Assembly (NCBI GenBank): GCA_017617065.1
Contig: JAFZWP010000021.1
Span: 1 to 64,000, forward strand
DNA length: 64,000 bases
Direction of reading: 5' to 3'
Source: Bacilli bacterium
GTDB taxonomy: Bacteria > Bacillota_I > Bacilli_A > ML615J-28 > CAG-698
Below the pieces are notes generated by a model. That model was given only the letters and a program-made list of their open reading frames with translations, was not told where the DNA came from and searched no databases. The translations under genes and the position numbers were made by a program. The first letter of the stretch is position 1, and each line of letters starts with the position of its first letter. Below are positions 7,589 to 16,146 of this stretch, in pieces.

Positions 7589-8173
7589 TTAGAATGGCAA
7601 GTCATCGCTTGAAACATCAAATTTAGCATCGATGTCATCAAATGGATTTTCTTGCTTTTGTTCAGGCTTTTGTTGGTTATTATTTGGATAATTATTATAA
7701 CCATTATTTTGTTGATAAGGGTTTTGATAATTATTCATATTGTTATAACCATTGTTGTAACCATTATTAGCTGGTCGATTATAGCCTTGGTTGTTGTATG
7801 ATTGTGGTGATACCATGTCTGCAAATGGATTAACATTTTGATTTGCACCATCTTGTCTCTTTTCTAAGAAATGTACTTGTTCCACAAGTACGTTAGTAGA
7901 TGTGCGACGCATACCAGTTTGGGGATCATCATATGAATTAGTCTGAATTTGGCCTTCAATTCCGATTAATGTTCCTTTATGAAAGAATCTTCCAATTAAG
8001 TCTGCAGTAGCTCTCCATGCAATACAGTTGATGAAATCAGCAGGACGAACACCATTTTCATTTTTATAATTTCTATCTACCGCAATTGTAAATTGCGCAT
8101 ATGGTAAATTCGTATTAGTCATTTTGACTTCTGGGTCTCTAGTAAGTCTACCAATTAATATTACTCTATTCAT
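7589..8173 (-). CDS. ssb: Single-stranded DNA-binding protein
   Basis: Residues 1-110 form the OB-fold domain starting MNRVILIGRLTRDPE, with typical core motifs. Residues about 115-178 are a disordered linker very rich in Asn, Tyr, Gln and Pro. The end is acidic with the DDLPF tip that recruits repair and replication partners. At 194 residues it is somewhat longer than many because of the Asn-rich linker. It coats single-stranded DNA in replication and repair. The gene lies between rpsF (16 bp) and rpsR, the usual order in Bacillota. Confidence 0.97.
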   Translation of the reverse strand: MNRVILIGRLTRDPEVKMTNTNLPYAQFTIAVDRNYKNENGVRPADFINCIAWRATADLIGRFFHKGTLIGIEGQIQTNSYDDPQTGMRRTSTNVLVEQVHFLEKRQDGANQNVNPFADMVSPQSYNNQGYNRPANNGYNNGYNNMNNYQNPYQQNNGYNNYPNNNQQKPEQKQENPFDDIDAKFDVSSDDLPF

Positions 8174-8189
8174 AGAATACTATACTCCA

Positions 8190-8471
8190 TTATTCTCTAA
8201 CTAAAATGTGTCTGATTACATCTTCACGAATGTTACAAATACGATCATATTCTAATACTGCATCATCATTAGCGTTAACTAAGATAACAACATAATAGCC
8301 TTTCTTAAAATCGTTGATTTCGTAAGCTAATTCGCGTGCACCCCATTCATTAACTTCTAAGATTTCTCCTCCGCGAGTTGTAAAGATATTATTGATATCT
8401 TCAATTACTGCTTTTGTTTGTTCTTCAGTTAAATCTGGACGAATGATGTACATACCTTTATATTGTCTCAT
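8190..8471 (-). CDS. rpsF: 30S ribosomal protein S6
   Basis: A 93-residue protein with the S6 pattern (MRQYKGMYIIRPDLTEEQ at the start, WGARELAYEI in the middle, YYVVILVNAN near the C-terminal half). It binds S18 and the central domain of 16S rRNA. It is the first gene of rpsF-ssb-rpsR with a strong AAAGGAGGG site and a near-perfect promoter about 80 bp upstream. The leader between the two folds into a hairpin that may be an S6:S18 autoregulatory site. Confidence 0.97.
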   Translation of the reverse strand: MRQYKGMYIIRPDLTEEQTKAVIEDINNIFTTRGGEILEVNEWGARELAYEINDFKKGYYVVILVNANDDAVLEYDRICNIREDVIRHILVRE

Positions 8472-8483
8472 TTATACACCCTC

Positions 8484-8540
8484 CTTTTGGTCTAATGGCC
8501 GTTTCCGGCAAGGTTAAAAGCTATAGGCCAATAGCTCTTA
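8484..8540 (-). promoter_or_regulatory. rpsF leader hairpin, possible S6:S18 autoregulatory element
   Basis: Segments 8526-8534 and 8492-8500 can pair (CTATTGGCC with GGCCATTAG, one mismatch) and enclose a loop that contains GCCGGAAAC. Known S6:S18 leaders present a CCG element that mimics the 16S site. The match here is by eye, so the assignment is tentative. Confidence 0.45.
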
Positions 8541-8551
8541 ATTCCTATACG

Positions 8552-8580
8552 ATTATACTACTAATTGAAGCATTTGTCAA
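8552..8580 (-). promoter_or_regulatory. Promoter of rpsF-ssb-rpsR
   Basis: Consensus TTGACA (8575-8580) and TATAAT (8552-8557) on the minus strand, spaced exactly 17 bp. Confidence 0.9.
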
Positions 8581-8600
8581 AACAATTCTTCTTAGATAGA

Positions 8601-8628
8601 AAATAAGTCTCTAGATAGAGACTTATTT
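8601..8628. terminator. Terminator hairpin after the P-type ATPase
   Basis: A perfect 12-bp stem (8601-8612 with 8617-8628, loop AGAT) directly after the ATPase stop codon. The T run on the minus strand is short. Confidence 0.65.
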
Positions 8629-11172
8629 TTATATTTGTTTTCGGTAAGGATTTCTTACCTTCTTTGGCTTTGTTGCTAACATCTTCTTGAATGATTGAAG
8701 AATATAGTAAGATCCTAAAGCAAAGCAAGCAAGAAGTAAGAAAAATGCATGATTGTCTGTTGTTAAATTTACAGCCTTAACATATTCAAATACGGCGCCA
8801 TTAAATGATCCAGCCATTGATAATATATATGCAGCTACTGTAATTGCACTAAATACCACATACATTACTATCTTCCACCATGTCCATGGCTTACACTGTT
8901 CGAATAATACAAACAAGAATACAATATTTGTAATTATTATAGCAATTGTATTAAATACTTCTGCTGTTAGAGGAAATACACCAAGTGCTACTAGTGCATA
9001 TAAAACACCATGGCATACTATAATAGTTAAAGCTGCTGGAATTACAGTCTTCATGACATTAGCAAAGAATTTACCTTTAACTTTTTCATGGTTAGGCTGT
9101 AGTGCAAGTACTGCTGCTGGAATACCAACCGCAAATATTTCAATTAACATTAACATACTTGGTTTCGCAAATGGATATGTATAGAATGGTTTAACAAACT
9201 TACCAAGTAATAAATATATAATTGTTAATAAAATAACAGCCATTGTCTTAAGTAAGAATAATGAAGATGTTCTTTGAATATTGTTAATAACTCTTCTACC
9301 TTCAGCTACTACTTGAGGCATAGATGCAAAGTTAGAATCAAGCAATACTAATTGACTTACATATTTTGTAGCATCAGAACCTGATGCCATAGCTATTGAA
9401 CAATCAGCTTCTTTTAAAGCTAAAATATCATTAACGCCATCACCTGTCATCGCTACAGTTTTCTTTTGTGCTTTAAATGCTTGAACTAATACTTTCTTTT
9501 GAACTGGTGTTACACGACCAAATACTGTATATTCAAAAGCAATATCAGCTACTTCTTCATCAGTCATACCTTCTAGGCTAATATATCTATTAGCATTAGC
9601 AACTCCTGCACGTCTAGCAATTTCCGATACAGTTATTGGATTATCACCAGATATTACTTTAACATCTACATCATTTTGTTTGAAATAATCAATTGTTTTA
9701 TAAGCTTCGTCTCTAATATGGTCTTGGATAACAATTAAAGCAACAGTTTTAACGTTTTTCGGAGTTTGACCATCGCGTAATCCGGTATTAGTATGACCAA
9801 GTACGATTACTCTACAACCTTGAGATGCAAATCTTTCAACTTTAGATTTAAGCTTTTCATATTGATCAGTTAATACAAATTCAGGAGCGCCTAAGTAGAA
9901 TGTACCCACGGAATTATTTGTTTCTGGATCTTTAAATGATACAGCACTAAATTTTCTCTTTGAAGAGAAAGGAACAATATTAACTGGCGTTAATACTTTG
10001 TTAGTATCAAAATATCTGATTAGAGCATCTGATGTGGCATTAGTTTCAGAAAACGCACTCATCATTGATCCAATTATTTCTCTAATTGTGAAATCAGTAG
10101 GGTTCTTAACTTCAATACAATCCACTACATGCATCGTACCATCAGTAATAGTACCAGTCTTATCTAAACATAAAATATCAACTCTAGCTAGTGTTTCAAT
10201 ACAATATATTTCTTGAACTAATGTTTTTCTTTTAGCTAGATTTAATACACCTACAAATAAAGCTACACTAGTAAGCAAGAATAGGCCTGATGGAATCATA
10301 CCTAAAATTACTGCTGATGTCTTAGGAACGGCTTCAATTATCTTTTCCCATAAAGTAAGTGATTCACTTGCAAGCTTTTGTACCTCTAAATACATTGTTA
10401 GGGCACCAAGTGGAATAATAATGAAACCAACTACTTTAATGATAATCTTTAAAGTCTTTAATAATTCTGACTTTGGAGCATCATGTTTTTTAGCTTCACT
10501 TGCTAATTTTTCAATATAGTTATCTTTACCAACATGATCAATTCTAGCTTTACATGTACCACTAGATACAAAACTACCAGAGAATAATGAATCACCATTC
10601 TTTTTAGTAATCGCATCAGATTCGCCGGTTAGTAATGACTCGTTAGCTTCAATTACACCATCTACTACAATTGCATCTGAATAGATTTGATCACCAGCTT
10701 TTAAAATTACGATATCATCTAATACTATTTCGTTTGTTGGGATATGTTGCTCAACACCATCTCTAATAACAGTTGCTTGTGGAGCTGTGATTAGACTTAA
10801 TTTATCAATAGTTAGTTTAGCTTTTATTTCTTGGTAAATTCCAATTGCTAAGTTAGGAATAACTATAAATAAATAGAACATATCGCTCCAAGAATGAGCA
10901 ATACATAACATTATAGTTATACCTAAATAAAGCATATTAAAGAATGTAAATACATTATCCACAATAATTCGTGGAATTGATTTACCTTTCTTAGCCACAT
11001 AGTTATTAACTTGACCAGCTTCTATTCTTTTATTAACTTCACTAGTAGATAAACCATTTAATAAATCATTATCTTCTGGTTCAGTTACATCAGTCATTTG
11101 AATATCAACTTCTTCAGTTTTGTTATTAACTACTTTCTTCTTTTCAATTGTATCGGTGCTCTTTTTTGCCAT
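8629..11172 (-). CDS. Cation-transporting P-type ATPase, CtpE/Exp7-like
   Basis: The 847-residue protein has all P-type ATPase hallmarks: TGESDA in the actuator domain, the phosphorylation motif DKTGT with Asp337, and the hinge GDGVNDILAL. Predicted membrane helices sit near residues 75-115, 245-315 and six more after about residue 630. The segment VILGMIPSGLFLLTSVAL and the conserved ASGSDATKYVSQLVLLDSNF resemble the CtpE/Exp7 group found in mycobacteria and Gram-positive bacteria, some of which move calcium. The ion cannot be fixed from sequence alone. Residues 1-45 are an unusual charged N-terminus. It is a single-gene unit with its own promoter and a hairpin after the stop. Confidence 0.88.
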   Translation of the reverse strand: MAKKSTDTIEKKKVVNNKTEEVDIQMTDVTEPEDNDLLNGLSTSEVNKRIEAGQVNNYVAKKGKSIPRIIVDNVFTFFNMLYLGITIMLCIAHSWSDMFYLFIVIPNLAIGIYQEIKAKLTIDKLSLITAPQATVIRDGVEQHIPTNEIVLDDIVILKAGDQIYSDAIVVDGVIEANESLLTGESDAITKKNGDSLFSGSFVSSGTCKARIDHVGKDNYIEKLASEAKKHDAPKSELLKTLKIIIKVVGFIIIPLGALTMYLEVQKLASESLTLWEKIIEAVPKTSAVILGMIPSGLFLLTSVALFVGVLNLAKRKTLVQEIYCIETLARVDILCLDKTGTITDGTMHVVDCIEVKNPTDFTIREIIGSMMSAFSETNATSDALIRYFDTNKVLTPVNIVPFSSKRKFSAVSFKDPETNNSVGTFYLGAPEFVLTDQYEKLKSKVERFASQGCRVIVLGHTNTGLRDGQTPKNVKTVALIVIQDHIRDEAYKTIDYFKQNDVDVKVISGDNPITVSEIARRAGVANANRYISLEGMTDEEVADIAFEYTVFGRVTPVQKKVLVQAFKAQKKTVAMTGDGVNDILALKEADCSIAMASGSDATKYVSQLVLLDSNFASMPQVVAEGRRVINNIQRTSSLFLLKTMAVILLTIIYLLLGKFVKPFYTYPFAKPSMLMLIEIFAVGIPAAVLALQPNHEKVKGKFFANVMKTVIPAALTIIVCHGVLYALVALGVFPLTAEVFNTIAIIITNIVFLFVLFEQCKPWTWWKIVMYVVFSAITVAAYILSMAGSFNGAVFEYVKAVNLTTDNHAFFLLLACFALGSYYILQSFKKMLATKPKKVRNPYRKQI

Positions 11173-11210
11173 AATTTCACCTAGAAAAAATAAATAAATT
11201 GATTAAATCC

Positions 11211-11239
11211 ATTGTATCATATAATCAAAAATTAAACAA
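11211..11239 (-). promoter_or_regulatory. Promoter of the P-type ATPase gene
   Basis: TTGTTT (11234-11239) and TACAAT (11211-11216) with a 17-bp spacer and extended -10 TGA; about 39 bp upstream of the ATG. Confidence 0.65.
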
Positions 11240-11242
11240 GAG

Positions 11243-11270
11243 AAAAAAGGCCTACAAAATGTAGGCCTTT
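11243..11270 (-). terminator. Terminator of the coaX-tkt-trmB operon
   Basis: AAAGGCCTAC (11246-11255) pairs perfectly with GTAGGCCTTT (11261-11270), and the minus strand continues into a T6 run. It lies a few bases after the DJ-1 gene stop. Confidence 0.88.
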
Positions 11271-11274
11271 AACA

Positions 11275-11823
11275 TTAATTTTTACCCATAATTTGGGCTT
11301 TAATTTCTTTTGCTTTAGAACTACCTAGTGCTTTTTCAATAATAGCTAATGCAAAATCAGCGCTGTAATACATCGATCTAGCAGTAATAAAATTACCATC
11401 AACTACTATTTCTTTACCGGTATTAGTCCCTTTTGTAATCGGACCATCACATCCAGGAAAGCATGTATATTTCTTACCTTCAAATAAACCAAGTTTACCA
11501 ACAAGTGATGGAGCCGCACAAATTGAAGCAACGATTTTGTTTTTCTTAGCATAATCTAAAATGATTAAGCTAATTGCTTCCATTTGGTGAAGCTCTTTAA
11601 ATACAGCTGGCCCACCTGGAAGTAATAAGATATCATAACTAGTATAATCTATTTCTTTTAATGTTTTATTTGCTTCTACTTTAAATCCATGTGCAGATTT
11701 AATTATCTTTTCTTGATACATTGAAACTGTATCTACATTTATTCCTGCTCTTCTTAAAACATCAATTGTTGTTATTGCTTCACTATCTTCAAAGCCGTTT
11801 ACTAATATTGCTAAACAGTTCAT
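11275..11823 (-). CDS. DJ-1/PfpI family protein
   Basis: The 182-residue protein has the DJ-1 fold pattern: LAILVNGFEDSEA at the N-terminus, LLLPGGP near residue 67 and the nucleophile elbow ASICAAPSLV with Cys102. Conserved Glu12 is in place. Length and motif order fit the DJ-1/YajL subfamily, whose members act on methylglyoxal-type damage or as redox-responsive proteins; the actual activity is not predictable here. It is the last gene of a seven-gene operon, overlaps trmB by 4 nt (ATGA) and has a strong AAGGAGG site, followed by a terminator. Confidence 0.88.
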   Translation of the reverse strand: MNCLAILVNGFEDSEAITTIDVLRRAGINVDTVSMYQEKIIKSAHGFKVEANKTLKEIDYTSYDILLLPGGPAVFKELHQMEAISLIILDYAKKNKIVASICAAPSLVGKLGLFEGKKYTCFPGCDGPITKGTNTGKEIVVDGNFITARSMYYSADFALAIIEKALGSSKAKEIKAQIMGKN

Positions 11824-12461
11824 TTTGCCTCCTTATAATTCACATGTATATAGTTAATCTTATTACCTAAACTTGTGAATCTATCTTCGTATTCGGTAGT
11901 AATAATATCTTGTTTATCTTTATGTAAATCATATGTTAGTTCTAAAATACTAAACTTTGCTTCTTTAAATGATTCAACACTATATTCAAATAAATCAAAG
12001 TTATCTGTTTTCATTTCAATATCACATGGATCATTTAAGATGACTTTGTATTTTTCCAAATTAGCAATATAAGTTAATCTTCTTTTAGCATGCCTTGCTT
12101 TAGGCCATGGATCAGAAAAGTTTAAATATAACTTATCTACTTCGTTTTCACTAAATACATCTAAGATATTAGTGGCATCAAAATGCACGAATATTAAATT
12201 AGGAATTCTTTCTTCTAACTTTTCCGCGGCTTTAATTAAGCAGCTTATTTCTTTTTCTAAACCGATATAATTGATATCAGGGTTCTTTTTAGCAAGACTA
12301 ATGATAAATTGACCTTTGCCCATACCAATTTCTAAATGGATTGGTTTATCGTTACCAAAGAAAAATTTCCACCTTCCTTTTAAGCTTTCTGCGTCTTGTA
12401 CAATTAATTCTTTGCTTGCCTCAAGCCTTTTATCTAAGTTTTTAACTTTACGTAAACGCAT
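11820..12461 (-). CDS. trmB: tRNA (guanine-N7-)-methyltransferase
   Basis: A 213-residue SAM-dependent methyltransferase with the TrmB pattern: HLEIGMGKGQF as the SAM-binding loop, FDATNI, and the family signature NFSDPWPKARHAKRRLT around residue 115. It makes m7G46 in the tRNA variable loop. It ends in TGA inside an ATGA overlap with the DJ-1 gene, which also shows that TGA is a stop here. It starts 4 nt after pepV; its Shine-Dalgarno is weak, so coupling to pepV is likely. Confidence 0.95.
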   Translation of the reverse strand: MRLRKVKNLDKRLEASKELIVQDAESLKGRWKFFFGNDKPIHLEIGMGKGQFIISLAKKNPDINYIGLEKEISCLIKAAEKLEERIPNLIFVHFDATNILDVFSENEVDKLYLNFSDPWPKARHAKRRLTYIANLEKYKVILNDPCDIEMKTDNFDLFEYSVESFKEAKFSILELTYDLHKDKQDIITTEYEDRFTSLGNKINYIHVNYKEAK

Positions 12462-12465
12462 ATTC

Positions 12466-13839
12466 TTACTTCGCTAATTTATAGATAGCATCACTAAATA
12501 TTGCTACTGATTTTACTAGCACATCTATATCTACATATTCGTTTGCTTGATGCATTACATCTTCTGCTCCCGGCATTAAAATACCAAATGCTACCGCATT
12601 ATTAAATGAACGCGCATATGTTCCCCCACCAATAGTAATTGGTTTATGAGAGTAATCGTTCATATATTTTTGATATGTTTCAAATAGCGTTTTTACTAAA
12701 TCAGAATTCTTATCTACATAATGAGGCTTACTGTTTCCTAATGCAACGCATTTAACACCAAATTCACTGGCTACTTTTTGTAGCCCTAAATAGAATGCAT
12801 CATAATCAAAATGAATTGGATAACGAATGTTAATACCTACTTTTTCGCTATTTTCATTCATCTTAAAGTTAGCTACATTTACAGTTAAGTCTCCCATTTC
12901 TGGATCTCTAAACTGCAAGTTAGCTTGGCCCATTCTTGAATCACATAAATATTTAGATACAAACTTAATCATACCATCATCAAAATAATCTTTAGCGAAA
13001 TGACAAAGATTTACTAATGCATTTACACCATTTCTTGGTTCCATAGCGTGAGCACGTTTACCTTGAAGCATATATGTATATAAACCATTTTCTTCTTTTA
13101 CTTCACCATTTAATTTATTTGCTTTTAAGAATTCGTAGTATTTATCTTTTAAATCGATGGTAGCTACGATTTTAGCTTTTTCAGGTACAACATTATATAC
13201 ATCACCTGAATCAATGCTTATGATTTTAGAATCTTTCTTTTCGCTTAGAAAATCAAAACTAGCAATTCCTTTTTCTCCATATATTACAGGGTAATCAGCA
13301 TCAGGTGAAAATGCCACATCAGGGATTCTTTCAGTTTGCATATAACGCGCTAAACATCTAGAGCCACTTTCTTCATCAGTACCTACAATAATTCTTACAA
13401 TCTTATTCAATTTAATATTGTTTTCTTTTAAGCATTTAAGTGCATAAAAGGCTGCCATTACTGGTCCTTTATCATCAATTGATCCTCTAGCATATAGCCT
13501 GTTACCAACTCTAGTTGCAATAAAAGGATCAGTTTTCCAAGCATCTAAATCACCAGTTGGTACAACATCTAAGTGACCGAGTATTCCAAGCATTTCTGCT
13601 TTTTCATCTAGGTCCGAATCATACTCTATATAGCCAACTATATTATCAATATTTTTAACTTTAAAGCCTGCTTGTTTTCCTTTTTCTAATATCCAGTTTA
13701 AGCATTCAACTAAAGGTTTACCAAATGGTGCTTCCTTTACATCGGGTTGATTGCATAATACACTAGGAAATTTAATTAATTCAGATAAATCAGCAAGCAA
13801 TGCATCTTCATGCTTTTTTGCATATTCTAAAAAATCCAT
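12466..13839 (-). CDS. pepV: Dipeptidase PepV-like (M20 metallopeptidase)
   Basis: The 457-residue protein follows the PepV layout: N-terminal catalytic part with GHLDVVPTGD (metal-binding His and Asp), RGSIDDKGP (metal-bridging Asp) and TDEESGS (catalytic Glu-Glu), a lid/dimerisation insertion, and a C-terminal GGGTYARSF with metal ligand region AEDVMHQANEY. PepV enzymes cut dipeptides in the cytoplasm using two zinc ions. The gene is 7 bp after tkt and 4 bp before trmB, inside the coaX-tkt operon. Confidence 0.93.
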   Translation of the reverse strand: MDFLEYAKKHEDALLADLSELIKFPSVLCNQPDVKEAPFGKPLVECLNWILEKGKQAGFKVKNIDNIVGYIEYDSDLDEKAEMLGILGHLDVVPTGDLDAWKTDPFIATRVGNRLYARGSIDDKGPVMAAFYALKCLKENNIKLNKIVRIIVGTDEESGSRCLARYMQTERIPDVAFSPDADYPVIYGEKGIASFDFLSEKKDSKIISIDSGDVYNVVPEKAKIVATIDLKDKYYEFLKANKLNGEVKEENGLYTYMLQGKRAHAMEPRNGVNALVNLCHFAKDYFDDGMIKFVSKYLCDSRMGQANLQFRDPEMGDLTVNVANFKMNENSEKVGINIRYPIHFDYDAFYLGLQKVASEFGVKCVALGNSKPHYVDKNSDLVKTLFETYQKYMNDYSHKPITIGGGTYARSFNNAVAFGILMPGAEDVMHQANEYVDIDVLVKSVAIFSDAIYKLAK

Positions 13840-13846
13840 ATTTCAC

Positions 13847-15766
13847 CTATTTCAAAGATAAATATTTATCCATTACTTTTTCTACACTAAAGCCAAATTC
13901 AGGCATAACTAGTTGATACTTACCACTAATACCAAATCTTTCAATATTGCACATTGCTCCATCTAAACCTACATATTTATATAGGTGCGCAGCTTCGCTC
14001 ATTTCGATACCTAAACGTTTTGTTAATTTATGAGGTAATACTTGCTCTTTATATGCTTCATCTTGTTTATCAAATAAATACATTGATGGCATACTTACTA
14101 CTCTTACTGACTTACCAACTTCAGCTAACTTATCAGCTACATGTAAAGCTAAAGCAACTTCTGATCCAGTAGCAATTAAGATACCTTCATCGCTACCAGT
14201 GCTTCTAACTACATATGCGCCTTTACTTAAATCACCATGGATTGGTAGGCTTTCCGTATTTTGACGAGTTAAAGCGATAAATGTAGGACCATCAATTGAT
14301 GTGAATGCTTGCTTATATGCTTGAATACATTCATTAGCATCTGCTGGTCTAATAACATTTAAGCCAGGTATACTACGTAGTCCTGTTAATTGTTCAACAG
14401 GTTGATGAGTTGGTCCATCTTCACCTACGGCAATTGAATCATGAGAGAAGATATATACAACTCTTAGATGTTGCATCGCAGCTAGTCTAATAGCTGGTTT
14501 TGCATAATCACTAAATACGAAGAATCCACTACAGAATGGAATTAAACCTCCATGAATAGCAATACCATTACAAATAGATGCCATTGCATGTTCTCTTACA
14601 CCAAACATAATGTTTCTACCTAAGTGGTTTTCCGAACTAAAGTTACCATCAGCACCTTTAACTTTTGTTGAGGCAATTAAGTCAGCCGATCCACCAATTA
14701 ATCTAGGATCTAATTTATTCAAAGCATCTAAAATCTTTCCGCCAATATTACGTGTAGCTGCATTAACAAAATCTTCTTCATTAATTAATGTATCATAATC
14801 AATATTAAATTCACCATTTAACATCTTATTTAGTTCTGCAAGTTCTGCTTCTTTACAACCCTTTTGCCAATTAGCATAAAGCGCACTACCTTTTTTAGCT
14901 ACTTCGCTATAATATTCTCTTACATCTTGATCTACAGTGAAAGCATCTCCACCAAGCAAGCTTCTTAGTCTAGATACTTCTTCAGCACCAAGTGGGCTTC
15001 CGTGACACTTGCTAGTTCCTTCAGTTACGCAACCATATCCAATAATTGTTTTACATTCAATCATAGTTGGTTTGTCTTGAGCCTTAGCACGCTTAATTGC
15101 TTCAATTATAGCATCAACATTATTTCCATCTTCCACTAGCTCGTAATTCCAGTTTAGAGCTTCCATACGCATTTTGATGTTTTCGTTAAAGCATGCTTTA
15201 ACTTCTCCATCAAGTTGGATATCATTTGAATCAAATAAACAAATTAATTTATTTAAACCAAGCTTACCTGCTAGGCTCATGCCTTCATATGCTACGCCTT
15301 CTTGGAATTCTCCATCCGTACAAAGCACATAAGTATAGTGATCAATTACACTTGGAAACTTTTCATGTAAATGCGCTTCCGCAATTGCCATACCAACAGC
15401 AGTTGGTACGCCTTGTCCTAATGGTCCACTAGAGCAATCAACTCCATCAGTTACCCCAAGTTCAGGGTGACCTGGAGTTAAAGTATGAATCTTTCTAAAA
15501 CCTTTTAAATCATCTATTGATAATTTATAGCCAGCTAAATGAAGCACACTATAAAGTAAGCTTGATCCGTGTCCACCAGCTAAAACAAATCTATCCCTAT
15601 TAATCCAATTAGAGTGTGCTGGATCAATATTCATTGCATGATAATATAAGCTATGAATTAAACTAGCAGCACCTAAAGCAATTCCGGGATGGCCTGAATT
15701 TGCTTCATTAATCTCTTCAGCTGATAAAACTCTTAAAGTTTGAATTGCTTTATCTTGAATATTCAT
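13847..15766 (-). CDS. tkt: Transketolase
   Basis: At 639 residues it is close to the usual length. It has the thiamine-diphosphate region GHPGIALGAA, GPLGQGVPTAVGMA and DGEFQEGVAYEG near residues 24-165, the pyrimidine-domain stretch MFGVREHAMASICNG and DSIAVGEDGPTHQPVEQL, and the C-terminal domain. It exchanges two-carbon units in the pentose phosphate pathway. GAGGT lies at a good distance from the ATG. Its start codon overlaps the stop of the EIIB-like gene by one base, tying it to that gene and coaX. Confidence 0.97.
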   Translation of the reverse strand: MNIQDKAIQTLRVLSAEEINEANSGHPGIALGAASLIHSLYYHAMNIDPAHSNWINRDRFVLAGGHGSSLLYSVLHLAGYKLSIDDLKGFRKIHTLTPGHPELGVTDGVDCSSGPLGQGVPTAVGMAIAEAHLHEKFPSVIDHYTYVLCTDGEFQEGVAYEGMSLAGKLGLNKLICLFDSNDIQLDGEVKACFNENIKMRMEALNWNYELVEDGNNVDAIIEAIKRAKAQDKPTMIECKTIIGYGCVTEGTSKCHGSPLGAEEVSRLRSLLGGDAFTVDQDVREYYSEVAKKGSALYANWQKGCKEAELAELNKMLNGEFNIDYDTLINEEDFVNAATRNIGGKILDALNKLDPRLIGGSADLIASTKVKGADGNFSSENHLGRNIMFGVREHAMASICNGIAIHGGLIPFCSGFFVFSDYAKPAIRLAAMQHLRVVYIFSHDSIAVGEDGPTHQPVEQLTGLRSIPGLNVIRPADANECIQAYKQAFTSIDGPTFIALTRQNTESLPIHGDLSKGAYVVRSTGSDEGILIATGSEVALALHVADKLAEVGKSVRVVSMPSMYLFDKQDEAYKEQVLPHKLTKRLGIEMSEAAHLYKYVGLDGAMCNIERFGISGKYQLVMPEFGFSVEKVMDKYLSLK

Positions 15767-16146
15767 TATTTACCTCCATTTAAACTTGCATATACATTAT
15801 CGATATTATCAAATGTACTCTTTACTTGATTTCCGACAATCAATACATTTTTAGCACCTAATTCTTTAATTGCCTCAGGATTTACTTTGTCTAAATCATT
15901 AACTGCTACAGTTAGTCTAGTCATTTCTTTAGAAACAGACTCAATATTACTAGCTCCACCATATGCAAGTAATATATCTTCGTTTACTACTACTAGCTTT
16001 TTGCCTTTACGGTTTAGCTTAATAGTCTTTGTTAGTCTAATAATAAAAGCAACAATGGCAAGTATTACAATTAAACATACCGGTACAATTAATATCCATC
16101 CCCAAACAGGAATATTATTTTCAATTAATAATAAGTTTATTCTCAT
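15766..16146 (-). CDS. Membrane-anchored PTS EIIB-like protein lacking the phosphocysteine
   Basis: A 126-residue protein with one membrane helix (about 14-37), a basic linker, and a C-terminal domain (about 53-122) that matches the glucose-family PTS IIB fold: LLAYGGASNIESV, then MTRLTVAV, then ELGAKNVLIVGNQV. In active IIB domains this strand starts Cys-Ile-Thr-Arg-Leu; here the Cys position is Glu74 (Glu-Met-Thr-Arg-Leu). It therefore cannot carry phosphate on cysteine. No IIA or IIC partner is nearby. It overlaps coaX by 4 nt and tkt by 1 nt. A regulatory or scaffold role in sugar metabolism is a guess; the fold call is good, the function unknown. Confidence 0.75.
   Translation of the reverse strand: MRINLLLIENNIPVWGWILIVPVCLIVILAIVAFIIRLTKTIKLNRKGKKLVVVNEDILLAYGGASNIESVSKEMTRLTVAVNDLDKVNPEAIKELGAKNVLIVGNQVKSTFDNIDNVYASLNGGK

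Noticed and set aside
11820-11823. TGA as tryptophan, as in Mycoplasma
   Set aside because: trmB, coaX and the GH20 gene all end in TGA inside ATGA overlaps with the next gene, and Trp is encoded by TGG, so the standard bacterial code applies.
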